This document shows, piece after piece, positions 33,267 to 46,332 of a stretch of 64,000 bases of DNA; the first letter of the stretch is position 1; each line of letters begins with the position of its first letter. A model generated the notes under the pieces. The model saw nothing but the letters and a program-made list of their open reading frames with translations. It was not told the DNA's origin and did not search any database. Where the stretch lies: positions 23,447,936 through 23,511,935 of the forward strand of contig CM034233.1 of NCBI GenBank assembly GCA_019916065.1. The letters run 5' to 3'. The position numbers and the translations under genes are program-made. The DNA is from Vitellaria paradoxa (taxonomy: Eukaryota; Streptophyta; Magnoliopsida; Ericales; Sapotaceae).

Positions 33267-36200
33267 CTATTCCGATAATGATGGGCGCTGACATTCCATA
33301 ACAGCATTAATGGGGGCGTGTGTTTTCAAAATCATTTCATTGTACTCCTCTTTGGGATTCGATAGCGCTACGACAGCACCTCCTGCTCCAATGGAAGCTT
33401 CACCCTCCTGGATAACCACCGTCCTTATCACAATGTTGAGATCAAATGTTTGGTTATATGAGAAAAAGCCAATGCAGCCAGAGTAGATGCCCCTCGAACA
33501 ACTTTCGAGAGAATCAAGAAGTTCCATTGATCGCAATTTTGGGGCACCTGTCATTGAACCACCCGGGAATGCTGCTCTAACACAATCAACTGCACTTACA
33601 TTTGATCTCTTTTTTCCCCGGATTGTACTCACCATGGTGTGAACTGTCGCATATGATTCCACTTCCATAAGATGGGGGACATGGACAGAGCCTGGCTCAC
33701 ATACGCGACCAAGATCATTCCTCAGAAGGTCAACAATCATTAGATTTTCAGCCTGATCCTTTTCACTGCACACACACACACAGAGGGAGAGAGAGAGAAA
33801 GAGTAAAGAGTTAGAGATGGATGGTTTTATAGCCATTGCAATATGGATTAAAATGTTAGTTTCAAGCCGCTTTCCTTCCCTTCCATTTTTGTCCCAAAAA
33901 TTTGGCTAAGAAGAGGAGTGATACCAACAAAATTTGGTAAATATTCACAAATCAAAACCCAATAGCACGGCCAGCGGTTGAACAAAAAGTCAAAACTAGT
34001 AAGGCATCCAAAGAGACGAGACAACTACAAATAATTTTAAGGAGCAGGTGACCATTTGCTTAAAAACTACTAAGATCTTACTATCCATACCAAAGGGTTT
34101 GTTTTCAATTCAAAATATGGAATTCTGATGACGGGTTTTAGCCAGTTAAGAATTGCTTATAGGTTGCAATTCTTTTCAGGGATGCAAAACCATAAATTAT
34201 TCAGTCATTTTCCCTGCTCTTCAGGAAATACCCGATCCCTATTACCTGCATTGCAATTGCAATTTAAGCAGTTCGTCTTCCTCTGGAGTTGAACCACGAG
34301 CTATAGTACCTTTGATGGGTTTTGCCTCCAAAATACCATTTCTATCCAATCGCAGAAATCTCTCTGGTGACGAACAGCAGATGCACAAGTCTTCATTTGG
34401 AAAATTAAGCCAAGCGGCATATGGTGCTGGATTTTTTTCTCTGAGCTTAAGATAAATTCCCAGAGAATCTAGTTCCCCTATTCTCTTTCTCATCTGAGTT
34501 GTAAGACATAACTCGTAGCTTTCCCCATCCTTAATAAACTTCTGACATTTCTCAACGTCTTTGATGTAGTCCTCTCTTGATTTCTCAGCAAGGAAGTTCA
34601 CTTCAAATGAAGCAATTGCGACAAGCTGGGAATTCTGAGACATCACCTTCTTTGTAGCAGAAGATTTTAAGCTGAAAATCTTCTGCTCTACAAGATCCAA
34701 CCATGCTACCTGAGTCATGTTTCTCTCATGTAAAGACATAATATAGATGTCATCATTGCAATGATCTATCACTATAAAATTGTCTGCAAAGAAAAAACAG
34801 GCATCCGGTGCCTTTGATTTATGACGGTTAGATGTCATGCCACATTCGACTTTGAGGTCATACCTGCATGACAAAAACAAGAATCAGCCTAATCCAACTT
34901 GCAATTGACTAGAGATTTTTTTTGTTTTAAATAAGTAAATATTATCTGAAATAAAAAGCATTGAGGGAATGCCATCCAATTAAAAAATAATAATAATAAT
35001 AATAAATAAATAAATAAAGTCATCCAACAATTAGACATTCATGTGCTCGAATCCACTAGAGAAATTATTTGGTTGGGGTTTTTTTTTTGGGGGGGGGGGG
35101 GGGGAGGGGGTTGCACATGCGCATGTGCGCGTTGTGTTTGTGTGCGTGAGAGAGAGAGAAGGGGGCAGGAGGGGTTCACAATAATCAGTATTATCATTCT
35201 GCATATTAATCATTCATTGTTTTTATCATGTATAACCAAATTTATGCTCAAGCATAAAAAGTTTACAACTATTATTTCTAGGAAGAATTAGCGAAAAATG
35301 AGCTTAAGGTCAAACTGTTCCATTTGAATGAACTGTTAACTTGAAATTTCAAATAAATTAACTTTTACTTGTTAAACTCAAAAATAACCTTGGTACAAAA
35401 ACCAGTTGCACCTGTGCAGAAACCAATTGCACCAAATAAAAGTTCATGTATTTGGAATTTCAAGTTATCAGTTCATTAAAATAGAATAATTTGTCTGAAA
35501 GTTCAACTTTTACATAATTTTCCCTTATTTCTAATGCATTAACTGCCCCTTAACAGAACTAGGACATCATAGCATATGACACTTGCAATTTAGGAGGGTC
35601 AAAGCTGGAATTTCTATGGTTCCCTAAAAGACCTTTATATCGTTTCGTAAACCCCTCCCCCAAAAAAAAAATAAATAAATAAATTATTATTTCAATTGGA
35701 AACATTGAGGTCATCACAGACAAGTGGGCATGGCTGAGAGGCACCTTCCACACCTGTGGCAGTCTTGGCCAACTCTGGGCTCTACAGCCATTTGTCTAAA
35801 AGATCCTCATAAATGCTGTCAACTAGACAATATCTGGCCAACATTTGAGGCATCTATTGAGATATCTATCCATATGCCCACAGTTTGATCTTCAACTCAT
35901 CAGTTTCTAACCTCAATATATCAGTGATAATCATTTTATACCAGTGATAATCATGTTAAACAGTGTTAGAATTTAGGAATGATATGATTTTATTTTCTAT
36001 TTTGGATTAATATAGGATTAATTAGGATATTTCCTTATCTTGGTTTATTTCCTTATCTTGGTTTATTTCCTTATGTGATGTAAGTTTGGAATTATAAATA
36101 AGACCTTAGGGAGAAGAGAAAATTCAATTCACTCCCTCCCTTTTTCTTCTTTCTTGTTTTTCAACTTGGTATCAGAGCACTATTACATAAAAAAAAAATA

Positions 36201-39200
36201 AAAAAATAAAAAAAAAAATAAAAATTTAGGGCAGAAAGGGGGTCGGAACCTCTGTCTCGCCGCCGGCCGATCCTCCGGTCGTCGGAATTGCTCGCCGACC
36301 ATCCTAGGAGAGTCGCCGGCCGCCGACGACCCTCACCCACCTGAGCAGGTCACCGGAGTAGCACCGACGCGCCCTCACGCGCCGTCGGCCGCTATTGGCT
36401 AGCCCTCACGCGCCAGCCTCCTCTTGGCACGTGTAGGCGCGTGCACCTCCGGCGTGTCTCCGGCGTTGAACGGCGATGCTCGCCTGAAGTAGGAGAGTCA
36501 TCCCGTTGCTCCTAATCTGGTTCTTCCTGGTTGTTGGTGTGATTTGTTCTTGATCTGGATTCCCTTCGCTGACGGTTCTCTCTGCTGTTGCTAATCTGGT
36601 TTGTCCGCTGTTGCTGATCTGGTTTGCTTCTTCGTTGCTGATGTTCTGCTGCTGATATGATAATTGATCTGGTTCTCCTTGCTGCTTCTATTTACGGTTG
36701 CTGATCTGCTAATGCCGTGTTGATGCTCTACTGATCTAGTTACCCTATTCTCGTTGGTTTTTTATTTCGGTTTCCTGTTTATTTTTCATGGCCGAAGGGA
36801 AAATTAATGTTATTGAACCGAAATCCATATTGATGAAAGATGAAGATGTTCCTCGTTCGATTACTTCTAAGAAATTAAATGGATTAAACTATTTGGCTTG
36901 GGCCCATGCCGTGAAAGTGTTTCTTCGTGGGAAGAAAAACTAAAATTTCTTACTAATCTTCCACCCAACTCAGATAATATTGAGTATGATGATTGTTTGA
37001 GTGAAAATTCTGTTGTTATGGGCTGGTTATGGCACAGTCTTGAGCCCCACATTGCCACTACGGTAGAATTTTGTGATTCTTCAAAGAAAATATGGGATTC
37101 TCTTGCTGACTCATTCTCCCAACAGAGTAATGTCTCACGAGTGTTTGAGTTATACGAGCAGATTTTTGCAACCAAACAGGGTGGTCGTCCTCTTTCAGAA
37201 TATTACAGTGTCCTTAAGAACCTTTGGGATCAACTGTTACAGTATAGGCCCTTTACTACTGATCTTGAGCAACAAAAGCGACACTGGGAAGATTTTATGA
37301 TTGCCTCCCTTCTCTCTGGGCTTGATATTGACCTCTGTGGCTTCAAAGATCAAATTCTTGCTAGTGAAACTTTACCTACAGCTGCCAATGCTTACTCTCG
37401 CCTTTTGCGATCATCCTTAGGTCATCATACTCAAAGTCAGGCCACTACTTCTGAAACATCTGCCTTGATCTCCACTGACACTGTTACAGGAGCCTTTCGT
37501 GGTAGTATGCGTGGACGTGGTCGTTCTTCTCGAGGCTCGTCACGTGGTGGTCGATCTTCTCAAGGGCGAGGGGATCGGAAGTGCTCTCACTGTGGTCGTA
37601 CCAATCACACCGAGCCTTATTGTTGGGCCAAGTATGGTAAACCGGATCAAGCTCATCATGTGTCAGATGGTTCTACTCCTGTCACGTCCACCCAGTCGAC
37701 ACACACTGCTTCAGAACCTTCAAGTTCCAACAATGATCTTGCTACCCAATTGAGTGAGCTATTGCAAACCCTTCGGAAACCTCATCCATCTACTTCCACT
37801 GTTACCTTGGCAAATTCAGGTAATATCGCTTGTACTGCTTCCACTCCATCTTCCTGGGTCATTGATTCTGGTGCAAGCTCTCATATTTCTAGTAAATCCT
37901 CTCTATTCTCTCATTTAAATCCCATTAATCATCATGTTGTTTTAGCTGATGGATCTTCCCGACCTGTACAAGGACAAGGAGTTATTTCTCCTCATCCTTC
38001 AATTCATTTACCTCAGTGTCTTTATGTACCTAATTTTCCATTCAATTTACTTTCTGTTAGTCAATTAACCAAATCCTTACATTGTTCTGTAACCTTTTCT
38101 CCTACCTCTTGTGTATTTCAGGACCTCATGAACAAGAGGACGATTGGTTTGGGGCATGAGAAAGACGGGCTCTACTATCTTGATCCAGCTAGCTTTTCTA
38201 CTGCCGCTTCACCTGCTTTGAGTGCAACAGTCTCTCCACTCCAATGGCATTTTCGTCTTGGGCATTCCTCATTAAATAAATTGAAGTCTGTCATTTCTCA
38301 TTTGAGTCCTATATCGAGTCTAGATTGTGAGGCTTGCCAGCTTGGCAAGCACCACCGTGTTCTTTTTCTAGTCATGGTGTCAGTCGTCAACCAAAACCTT
38401 TTGATTTAGTTCATACTGATATTTGGGGACCATCTCGAATTACTAGTATTAATGGTTTTCAATATTTTGTTATTTTTGTTGATGATCATTCCCGCATGAC
38501 TTGGTTATTTTTTATGAAACAGAGGTCTGATTTACCATACATTGTGACTCGCTTTTATAATGAGATTCTTACCCAATTTAACAAACGTATCAAAATTTTT
38601 CGATCAGATAACGCTCTAGAATACGTACAATCTGTTATGGAAACCTTTTGTACTGATCGGGGTATTATCCATCAGACCACATGTATTCATACCTCCCAAC
38701 AAAATGGTGTCGCCGAGCGCAAACATCGTCATTTGCTCGATGTTGCTCGTACTATGATGTTTAATATGCATGTGTCCAAACCTTTTTAGGGAGATGCTGT
38801 TCTCACTGCTTGTTTTCTCATTAATAGGATGCCATCAGCTGTGTTAGATAACAAGTCTCCTTTTTCTATCTTATATTCTGAAGGTAATTCTTTTCCTCTT
38901 ACTCCTCGAATCTTTGGTTGTGTGGCCTTTGTTCATAGTCTAGATCCTGGTTTAGATAAGTTATCTCCTCGTTCTCGAAAATGCATGTTTTTAGGCTATT
39001 CTCGTACTCAGAAAGGTTACCGTTGTTATCACCCACCTTCTCGTAAGTATTTTGTAAGTGCTGATGTTACATTTTTTGAATCTACACCCTTCTTCTCTGA
39101 CTCTGGGACTCAATTATCCCCTGACTTACTGTCCCGCATTCAGGGGGAGTCATATCCTACTCGTGAGGGGGAGACCAGTCCGGGAAACCCGAGTCCTACA

Positions 39201-42200
39201 TTACCTTTATCTTTTTCTCACCCTTCTGTGCAGGAATCTCAGCAAAATCAGTTACAGGTATACCAGCGGGATCAGAATAGACATGTTGTTTCTTATGGCC
39301 CATCCAACTCGTCAGAATTGTCTGAGGTCCAAACCTCTACTCCATCTCCCTCTAATGATGATTTACCCATTGCTCTACGTCGATGTAAGCGTACTTGCAC
39401 CCAACATCCTCTTGCTAAATTTGTTTCATATCATCGTGCTTCCCCTTGTTTGTATTTTTTTATTTGTGCCTTGTCTTCAGTCTCCCTTCCAGTCTCATAT
39501 CAAGCAGCGTTATCTTCACCTAGGTGGAAGCGTGCCATGGATGAGGAAATGGAGGCACTTTATGCAAATCATACTTGGGACCTAGCCCAATTACCTTCCG
39601 GGAAGAAAACAGTGGGCTGTCGTTGGGTTTATAACGTCAAGTATCTTCCGGATGGATCAGTTGAGCGGCTTAAAGCACGTCTTGTTGCTAAAGGCTATAC
39701 TCAGACTTATGGCGTTGATTATCTAGAGACCTTCTCTCCAGTTGCTCGTCTCAATTCAGTTCGCATTCTACTTGCTGTAGCTGTAAGTCGATCTTGGCCA
39801 CTCTACCAGCTGGATATTAAAAATGCTTTTCTTCATGGTGAACTCCACGAAGAGGTTTATATGGATCAACCACCAGGTTATGTGGTTCCTGGGAGTGAAC
39901 ACTTAGTCTGCCGGTTACATAAGTCCTTGTATGGTCTGAAACAATCCCCCCGTGCTTGGTTTGATCGCTTCAGTGATGTTCTACTCAAGTATGGTCTACA
40001 ACGGTCTACCTCAGATAATTCTGTCTTTACTCTGCATTCCTCTACTGGTACAATTGTGTTGATTGTATATGTTGATGACATCATTATTTCGGGTGATGAC
40101 GCCGCAGGCATTGCTGATTTAAAAACTCATTTGAGTCACCACTTTCACACCAAAGACTTGGGTGCCCTCCGTTACTTTCTTGGCATTGAAATAGCACGAT
40201 CCAACACAGGACTTATGCTTTCCCAGCGCAAGTATGTTTTAGATCTTTTATCTGAGACTGGCTTACTTGGCTCTCGGCCTGCTGAAACTCCCATGGATGC
40301 CTCTGTTAAACTTGATGCTACTACTGGCTCGCCATTTTCTGATGTGAGTCGATATCGACGACTAGTAGAGAAATTGATTTATCTCACAGTTACTCGTCCT
40401 GACATTACTTATGCGGTCCATGTTGTCAGTCAATTTATGCATGCTCCTCGAGACACCCACTTTGAAGCAGTCTGTCGTATTCTACGTTATCTGAAGGGTG
40501 CTCCTGGTCGCGGTTTATTTTATCGTCCTTCTTCTCTATTGGTGTCCGGCTATAGTGACGCTGATTGGGCTGGAAATCGTGATGATCGAAGGTCCACTTC
40601 GGGTTACTGTACCTTTGTTGGTAATAATTTAGTTACTTGGCGCAGCAAGAAACTACAAGTTGTGGCTCGTTCAAGTGTTGAGGCTGAGTATCGTGCTATG
40701 GCTCATACTGCCTCTGAACTGCTCTGGGTTCGTTCACTACTTCGGGATTTTGGTGTTGATGTTCCTGCTCCAATGGCTATGCATTGTGACAATCAAGCAG
40801 CCATCTTTATTGCAAATAATCCTGTGTTTCACGAACGTACTAAACACATTGAGGTTGATTGCCATTTTATTCGGGGCTTATTACTTCGTAAAGAGCTGAG
40901 CACTCCGTTTGTTCGATCCTCTTCTCAATTGGCTGATCTTCTTACAAAACCTTTGCCTCGGTCTTCATTTCAGAATCTCTCATCCAAGCTGGGCATTTTT
41001 GACTTATATGCTCCAGCTTGAGGGAGAGTGTTAGAATTTAAGAATGATATGATTTTATTTTCTATTTTGGATTAATATAGGATTAATTAGGATATTTCCT
41101 TATCTTGGTTTATTTCCTTATCTTGGTTTATTTCCTTATGTGATGTAAGTTTGGAATTATAAATAAGACCTTAGGGAGAAGAGAAAATTCAATTCACTCT
41201 CTCCCTTTTTCTTCTTTCTTGTTTTTCAACTAACAGATTTGGCTTATCAAAAAAATACAGATTAGCAACACAGTGGTTTTTGGTATTTCAAAACAAATCT
41301 CCAAACTGCAAGTTGCAAGTTGCAGCCAGAACCAACATGCTCCTTTGACCTAAGAATGCCACAGAAGAATTACACAAAAAATGCATACTCATCCTGACAT
41401 GCACATCTGCTGTGTTCAACCAATTTGAAAGCTTTGGAACTTCCCACCTTAATTTACTTCTAGAGTCTACAAGCAAGAGTGCATATTACACCCTTCTAGA
41501 ATAAATTCCCTCACAAAGTGAATATTAATGTGTAACTTTTAAGGCAAAAATAAACAAACAATTAGAGGACATGCATGACACAGTAAGGACTTCCACATAT
41601 TTGTAGAAACACATAAACAAACAAGTAAACAAAGCATTTTTTTGCAAACCACATGAAACCATTTTTTTCTTCCTTTTCAGTAAGGACAGGATTTTATTTT
41701 ACCTTCACAACCTAAGTCCATGTCCAACATGCATGGTTAGAACATTGCAGTTTTTCTTCTCTTATCACATTTTTAGGAGTCCTGCATCATTGATAAGAAA
41801 TTTTGAAAACTTGTTTCTTTCAGTTCAACCTATTGCTAACTGAGGACAGAACCAATCTGATCATTTCTGAAAAATTGACAACCCGAACAGAACCAATACC
41901 TCTTTAGGAGAAATTATTTAAAATGAACACCATATGGTGTGAAGGCTACTATGATTTTACTACACATTCTAGGATTTATATCAGCATACAGGTGTTTGAA
42001 TCATAATGGAAGTTATTCTCATTTGACTATCAAATGAAATAATTTTCCCCACTCTAGAACCAAACCAATAAGGTCAAGTCTGGTTCGATTTGGTTCGGTT
42101 ATTGGTTCCGATTCTCTGTGCACCCCTATGCAGGGCAATAAAATGGATTTCCACTAGAATTTCCAATAGAAGTTATAATGAATTATTAGTAATGAACTTA

Positions 42201-45200
42201 CCCCAAAAAAAAAATTATTAGTAACAAAATATAGATGCATAAACTTTAATGCGGATAAAATTAACCACGTACCCAATATAACCAATATATCCACCATAGA
42301 ATTCAAAGGGCAATCCTTCGAAATCTTTTTCTTCATAACAAAACGACTGAAGGTCCTGGTAAACAAATAGAAGATATAGTCATGATGTAGGACATGCAAT
42401 CAGAAGAAGTGGTCAGGAATTGAAATTAATTTTATTTTCATTAATTTGTAAAAATAAAAATATATATATACATATATATTCTAATTGGTCTTAGGAAATT
42501 TTTGTTTTGGCACTTGCCACTAGAATAAAAGCCAAAATTGATTCCTATTAATTATGTGCTAGTTAGGAGTCTTTAATTTATGGGATTCTACAATTATCTC
42601 AATTTTGATTTTTTTGGTAATTATTAAGATTTTATTGTATTTCCTAATTTTAGTCACTGGGGTTAGGGTTTCATATAAATGCTTTGTTGTAGCCATTTGG
42701 CAAATCATTTTGGACTTTAATAAAATTATAAGTAGAGAATTCTATGTACTTCTGGTAGATTCCAATGTCACCTAATTCTATGGTTTTCCGTTCAGTTAGA
42801 ACAATATCTAGCAGACCTATGTCTAGCTTAAATGATATCAAACCCAATTCTTTTCCATTCTATATCAATTTATCAAAATTGAACCATGTGAGCATGTCAA
42901 AATTAATCACTAACTTCAGTAGAATTAACACAATTGCAATAAAAACCAATGGTTGGAGTTTGTGATCACACCAAATGATTTTTTTTAGTTTGAATGTACC
43001 GGAAAGTCATGTTGAGTATGTTAGTCTCTCCCCAAAAAATTAAAAATAAAAAATCCTCACCCCAAACACCCAATGTATAAAACAAACGCACACAAGAGAG
43101 GATTAAAAAGTGAAAGAGGGAAAAATATTCTTAACCTAAACTAACAGGGGTAGAGAAGATCGGGCATCTAGAATACACTAATAGAATGCAGTTATCTTTT
43201 AGAATGCAACTGTCATACAAAGATTGCTCAATTTTTCTGGCGTGAATATTAGTTGTGGTAGTAATAATAATGAAATACCTATGATTACAAGTAATTACAT
43301 TAATTAAGAAGACTTTCCTGGAAAGACAAGCATTAATTTTGGATTCTTAAACTAGGATTGTCAAGAAACAAATCATGACTCCCTCAAAGCATTACTCCAA
43401 GTTTGTGATATGGGGTTATCTCCAAGGCAAGAACACTACATCTGTGACTTCTTGTTACATTCCTCAAATTTCATCCAACTTTCAAAGCTAAAATATTGGG
43501 AAGAAGCATATCAAACCATAGTAAATATATTAAATTATTTCATTCTCTATGAAGTGATAATCTAATGTTAGATGCACATGTTAAAGTATTTCAAAAGAAG
43601 AAACCATATAACAATCAGAACAATTCTTATTGAATACCTTGTTCAAAAAATCAAAGAAACCTTTTTCCAAATACGTGCTACTGGTACAGCCCTGAGCATC
43701 TTCCGTTAATAAATAGCCTCCACCCCTAAATGTCATATCACTGAAAAAGGGAAGGTGCATATATCATTTTTCATAAGATTTATCTTAAAGCAAATGGTGA
43801 AAACTGAAAAGTAAAAACTATAGTTGGTTCTCCAGTCAAACAGTCTACATAATCATAAATGTTTTCGATTCAAACCTTTGATCTGACAATTTGAATGTGC
43901 TTTGCTTCCAGAGAGAGCCACCTTTACCCCCCATAAATGAAAATCGCGCCCTCCTCTAAACATAAAAAAAGAATTTAAAAAAAAAAAAGGTTTGTCGTAC
44001 AAAGCTACCAATGTCCAAAAAAATCCAAAGAAAATTAAAATGAGCTCCACTAAAACAGTATGAAGACTTGCACTGGTCAGATTACATAATGTACCACTAC
44101 ATTATAGGTTATTCAATTTATTTTAGTTTGACAAGTTGTCATCTCAAGATCATATTAAGACATTTATACAAATTACAAGGGGTATGTACTGCTAAATACG
44201 TTTATGACTTAGCAAATGGATTGCAATAAGTACATATGTACGAATTCATATTTAAATGAATGAAGCTTAAAGCATTACATATCTTTTTTCAACATATATA
44301 TAATAAAAATTTCATTAATCAAAATAAAAATTCACATGCATCGGACAGAGATTGCCACAACAGCAAAACTCAAAAAACAAAAACAAAAGCTATTACTCCT
44401 AAGAACAAGCCTCCTTCCATGAGTATTTAATGAGAAAAAATGGAATCCCCTTGACAGCAACAGAAACCGAAGCCCACAGAGACGCCTAAAATATGCACTT
44501 ATCCCACAAATCTTGGATTACCCATTTCCTTGTCTTCAAATATTCTATTGTTCCTTCCTTCTGTATAATCCACATGACAGCCATTATTGCACAACTTCAC
44601 AAAATTTTTGCCTTCTTTCCCCAGCTAAAACCACAATAATTAGTGATGAAAATACTGGTACATCTTAGAGGATGTACCCATTCATCTCAAGCCTCATAAA
44701 AGATCTTATTCCACAAATGTGCCACTGATGAACAATATAGGAATAAATGGTCCATGGTTTCCTCATTGTTCTCACACATCACACACCAATTTGGAGAAAT
44801 ACATAAACTATTTCTCCTTTTCTAGAGCATGTCACAAGTATTAAGTTTATGATAATCCGCTGACCAAGCAAATATCTGGATTTTAATTGGTACGTTAGAT
44901 GGAAAGAATTCGAATCACCGGAAATTAAAAATTGGGAAAAAAAAAAAAAAAAAAAGAAGGTTTACAGGTAAATATACCTGAACTATCCTACCTCCATCAC
45001 TTTCTATCAGGAATGAACGGTCTAATGGCTTTCCAAAAAGGGCACTAAATCAAAGAAGTAATGATATACATCCATCAATACCATATGGAAATATATAGGC
45101 CAAATTGGATAAAATAAGTTTAATAAAACATAAGATGTTAATGCTCAAATTCTTTAAGAACTCATAAAATGGACTTTGGACACTTCAATCTGTAGTTCTA

Positions 45201-46284
45201 GAACTAGTCCACTTTTTATTAGAGAGTTCCAAATAAAATCCTGCCAATATATATATATATATATATATAAGTGATACTGATAGCTACTATCTCTATGAAC
45301 CCTACAATATCACGGACATCATGATTTAAAGTCACGGTCGCGACTACCATCTGAACCCCTTAATTTTTAATGTGGTCGCGTTACAGGATGTGGCAATTTG
45401 CAATTTTTAGCTTCAAAAAATTCAGAAAAAAAAAATCATGAAAATTTCAAAAAAGTATAAATAATAAAATGAATCTATTAGGCCCCGTTTGACAAAAATT
45501 CCAGTTTTTAGTTTTCATTTTTGTTTTTTTGAAAACTAAACATGAAAAATCATTTGGTAAATTTGGTTCCGGTTTCCAAAAAAATGAAAATTATTTTTAA
45601 AATTTTTAAAAATTTGAAAACATAAAAATTATTTGTTTTCTCAAGTTTTCATTTTTAATTTTTATTTTCCTCCACAACCACCACCACCACTCACAACCAA
45701 CACCTACCACACATCACTAGCCGCACCTACTGCAGCCACCTCCGATGCCTACCACGGCCCACCCGCCCTCCTCCTCCTAACACTACAACTACCGACCAAT
45801 AACTATTGTTTCCATATGCATTTTCAAATCTTTTTTCTCTTTTTTTCTACTATGAAAATGAAAACTGAAAATTAAAATTGAACACAAAACTGAAAACTAG
45901 CAGTTTTGTCAAATGGGCACTTATATGACTAAATATTCACTAATTATTTTATTAAATATTAGATAACTACTTTTCTCATGCTCCCAAGTGATATTTTCAG
46001 AATAATTAATATATTTTTTTACCTCTTTCTAAAAATAATTGATGATGTATTACAAAATATATATATATATACATATATGAAAAATCACACCCCCAATTCC
46101 TCCTAGTAGCTTATTAAATTAATAAAATAAGATTTAAAACTGTAAAAAAATAAAACAAATAAATAAATAAAACCCCACTAATATGTCTCATTTTATTTCA
46201 TCTTTTATTTTTTATTTTTTTAAATCTCTTTGATTTGTCCTAAAAGTTTTATTACAAATCTATATTTTAATAATATAATTCACA

Positions 46285-46332
<48 letters not shown>

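Larger units (their letters stand above)
35964..41231 (+). mobile_element. Ty1/copia retrotransposon 1, in an ADCS intron, TSD AACAG
   Basis: Two 203-bp LTRs differ at two sites (about 1%), so insertion was recent. AACAG flanks both ends (35959-35963 and 41232-41236). PBS, GC-rich leader, gag-pol and a polypurine tract (TTGAGGGAGAG before 41029) are all present. It is antisense to ADCS, in its 7.4 kb intron. The coding region has two frameshifts and one nonsense codon, so mobilisation would need proteins from another copy. Confidence 0.95.

Noticed and set aside
35031..35291. Overlapping frames rich in Gly/Pro
   Set aside because: They are translations of the T10-G16 tract and the adjacent GA repeat.
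42060..42130. GGTTCGATTTGGTTCGGTT stretch ending in GTGCACCCCTA
   Set aside because: This kind of tract is common in plant transposons, but no terminal repeats or target duplication were found here.
45310..45420. CACGGTCGCGAC / GGTCGCGTTACAG motifs
   Set aside because: They may be part of an old DNA transposon, but the ends are not definable.
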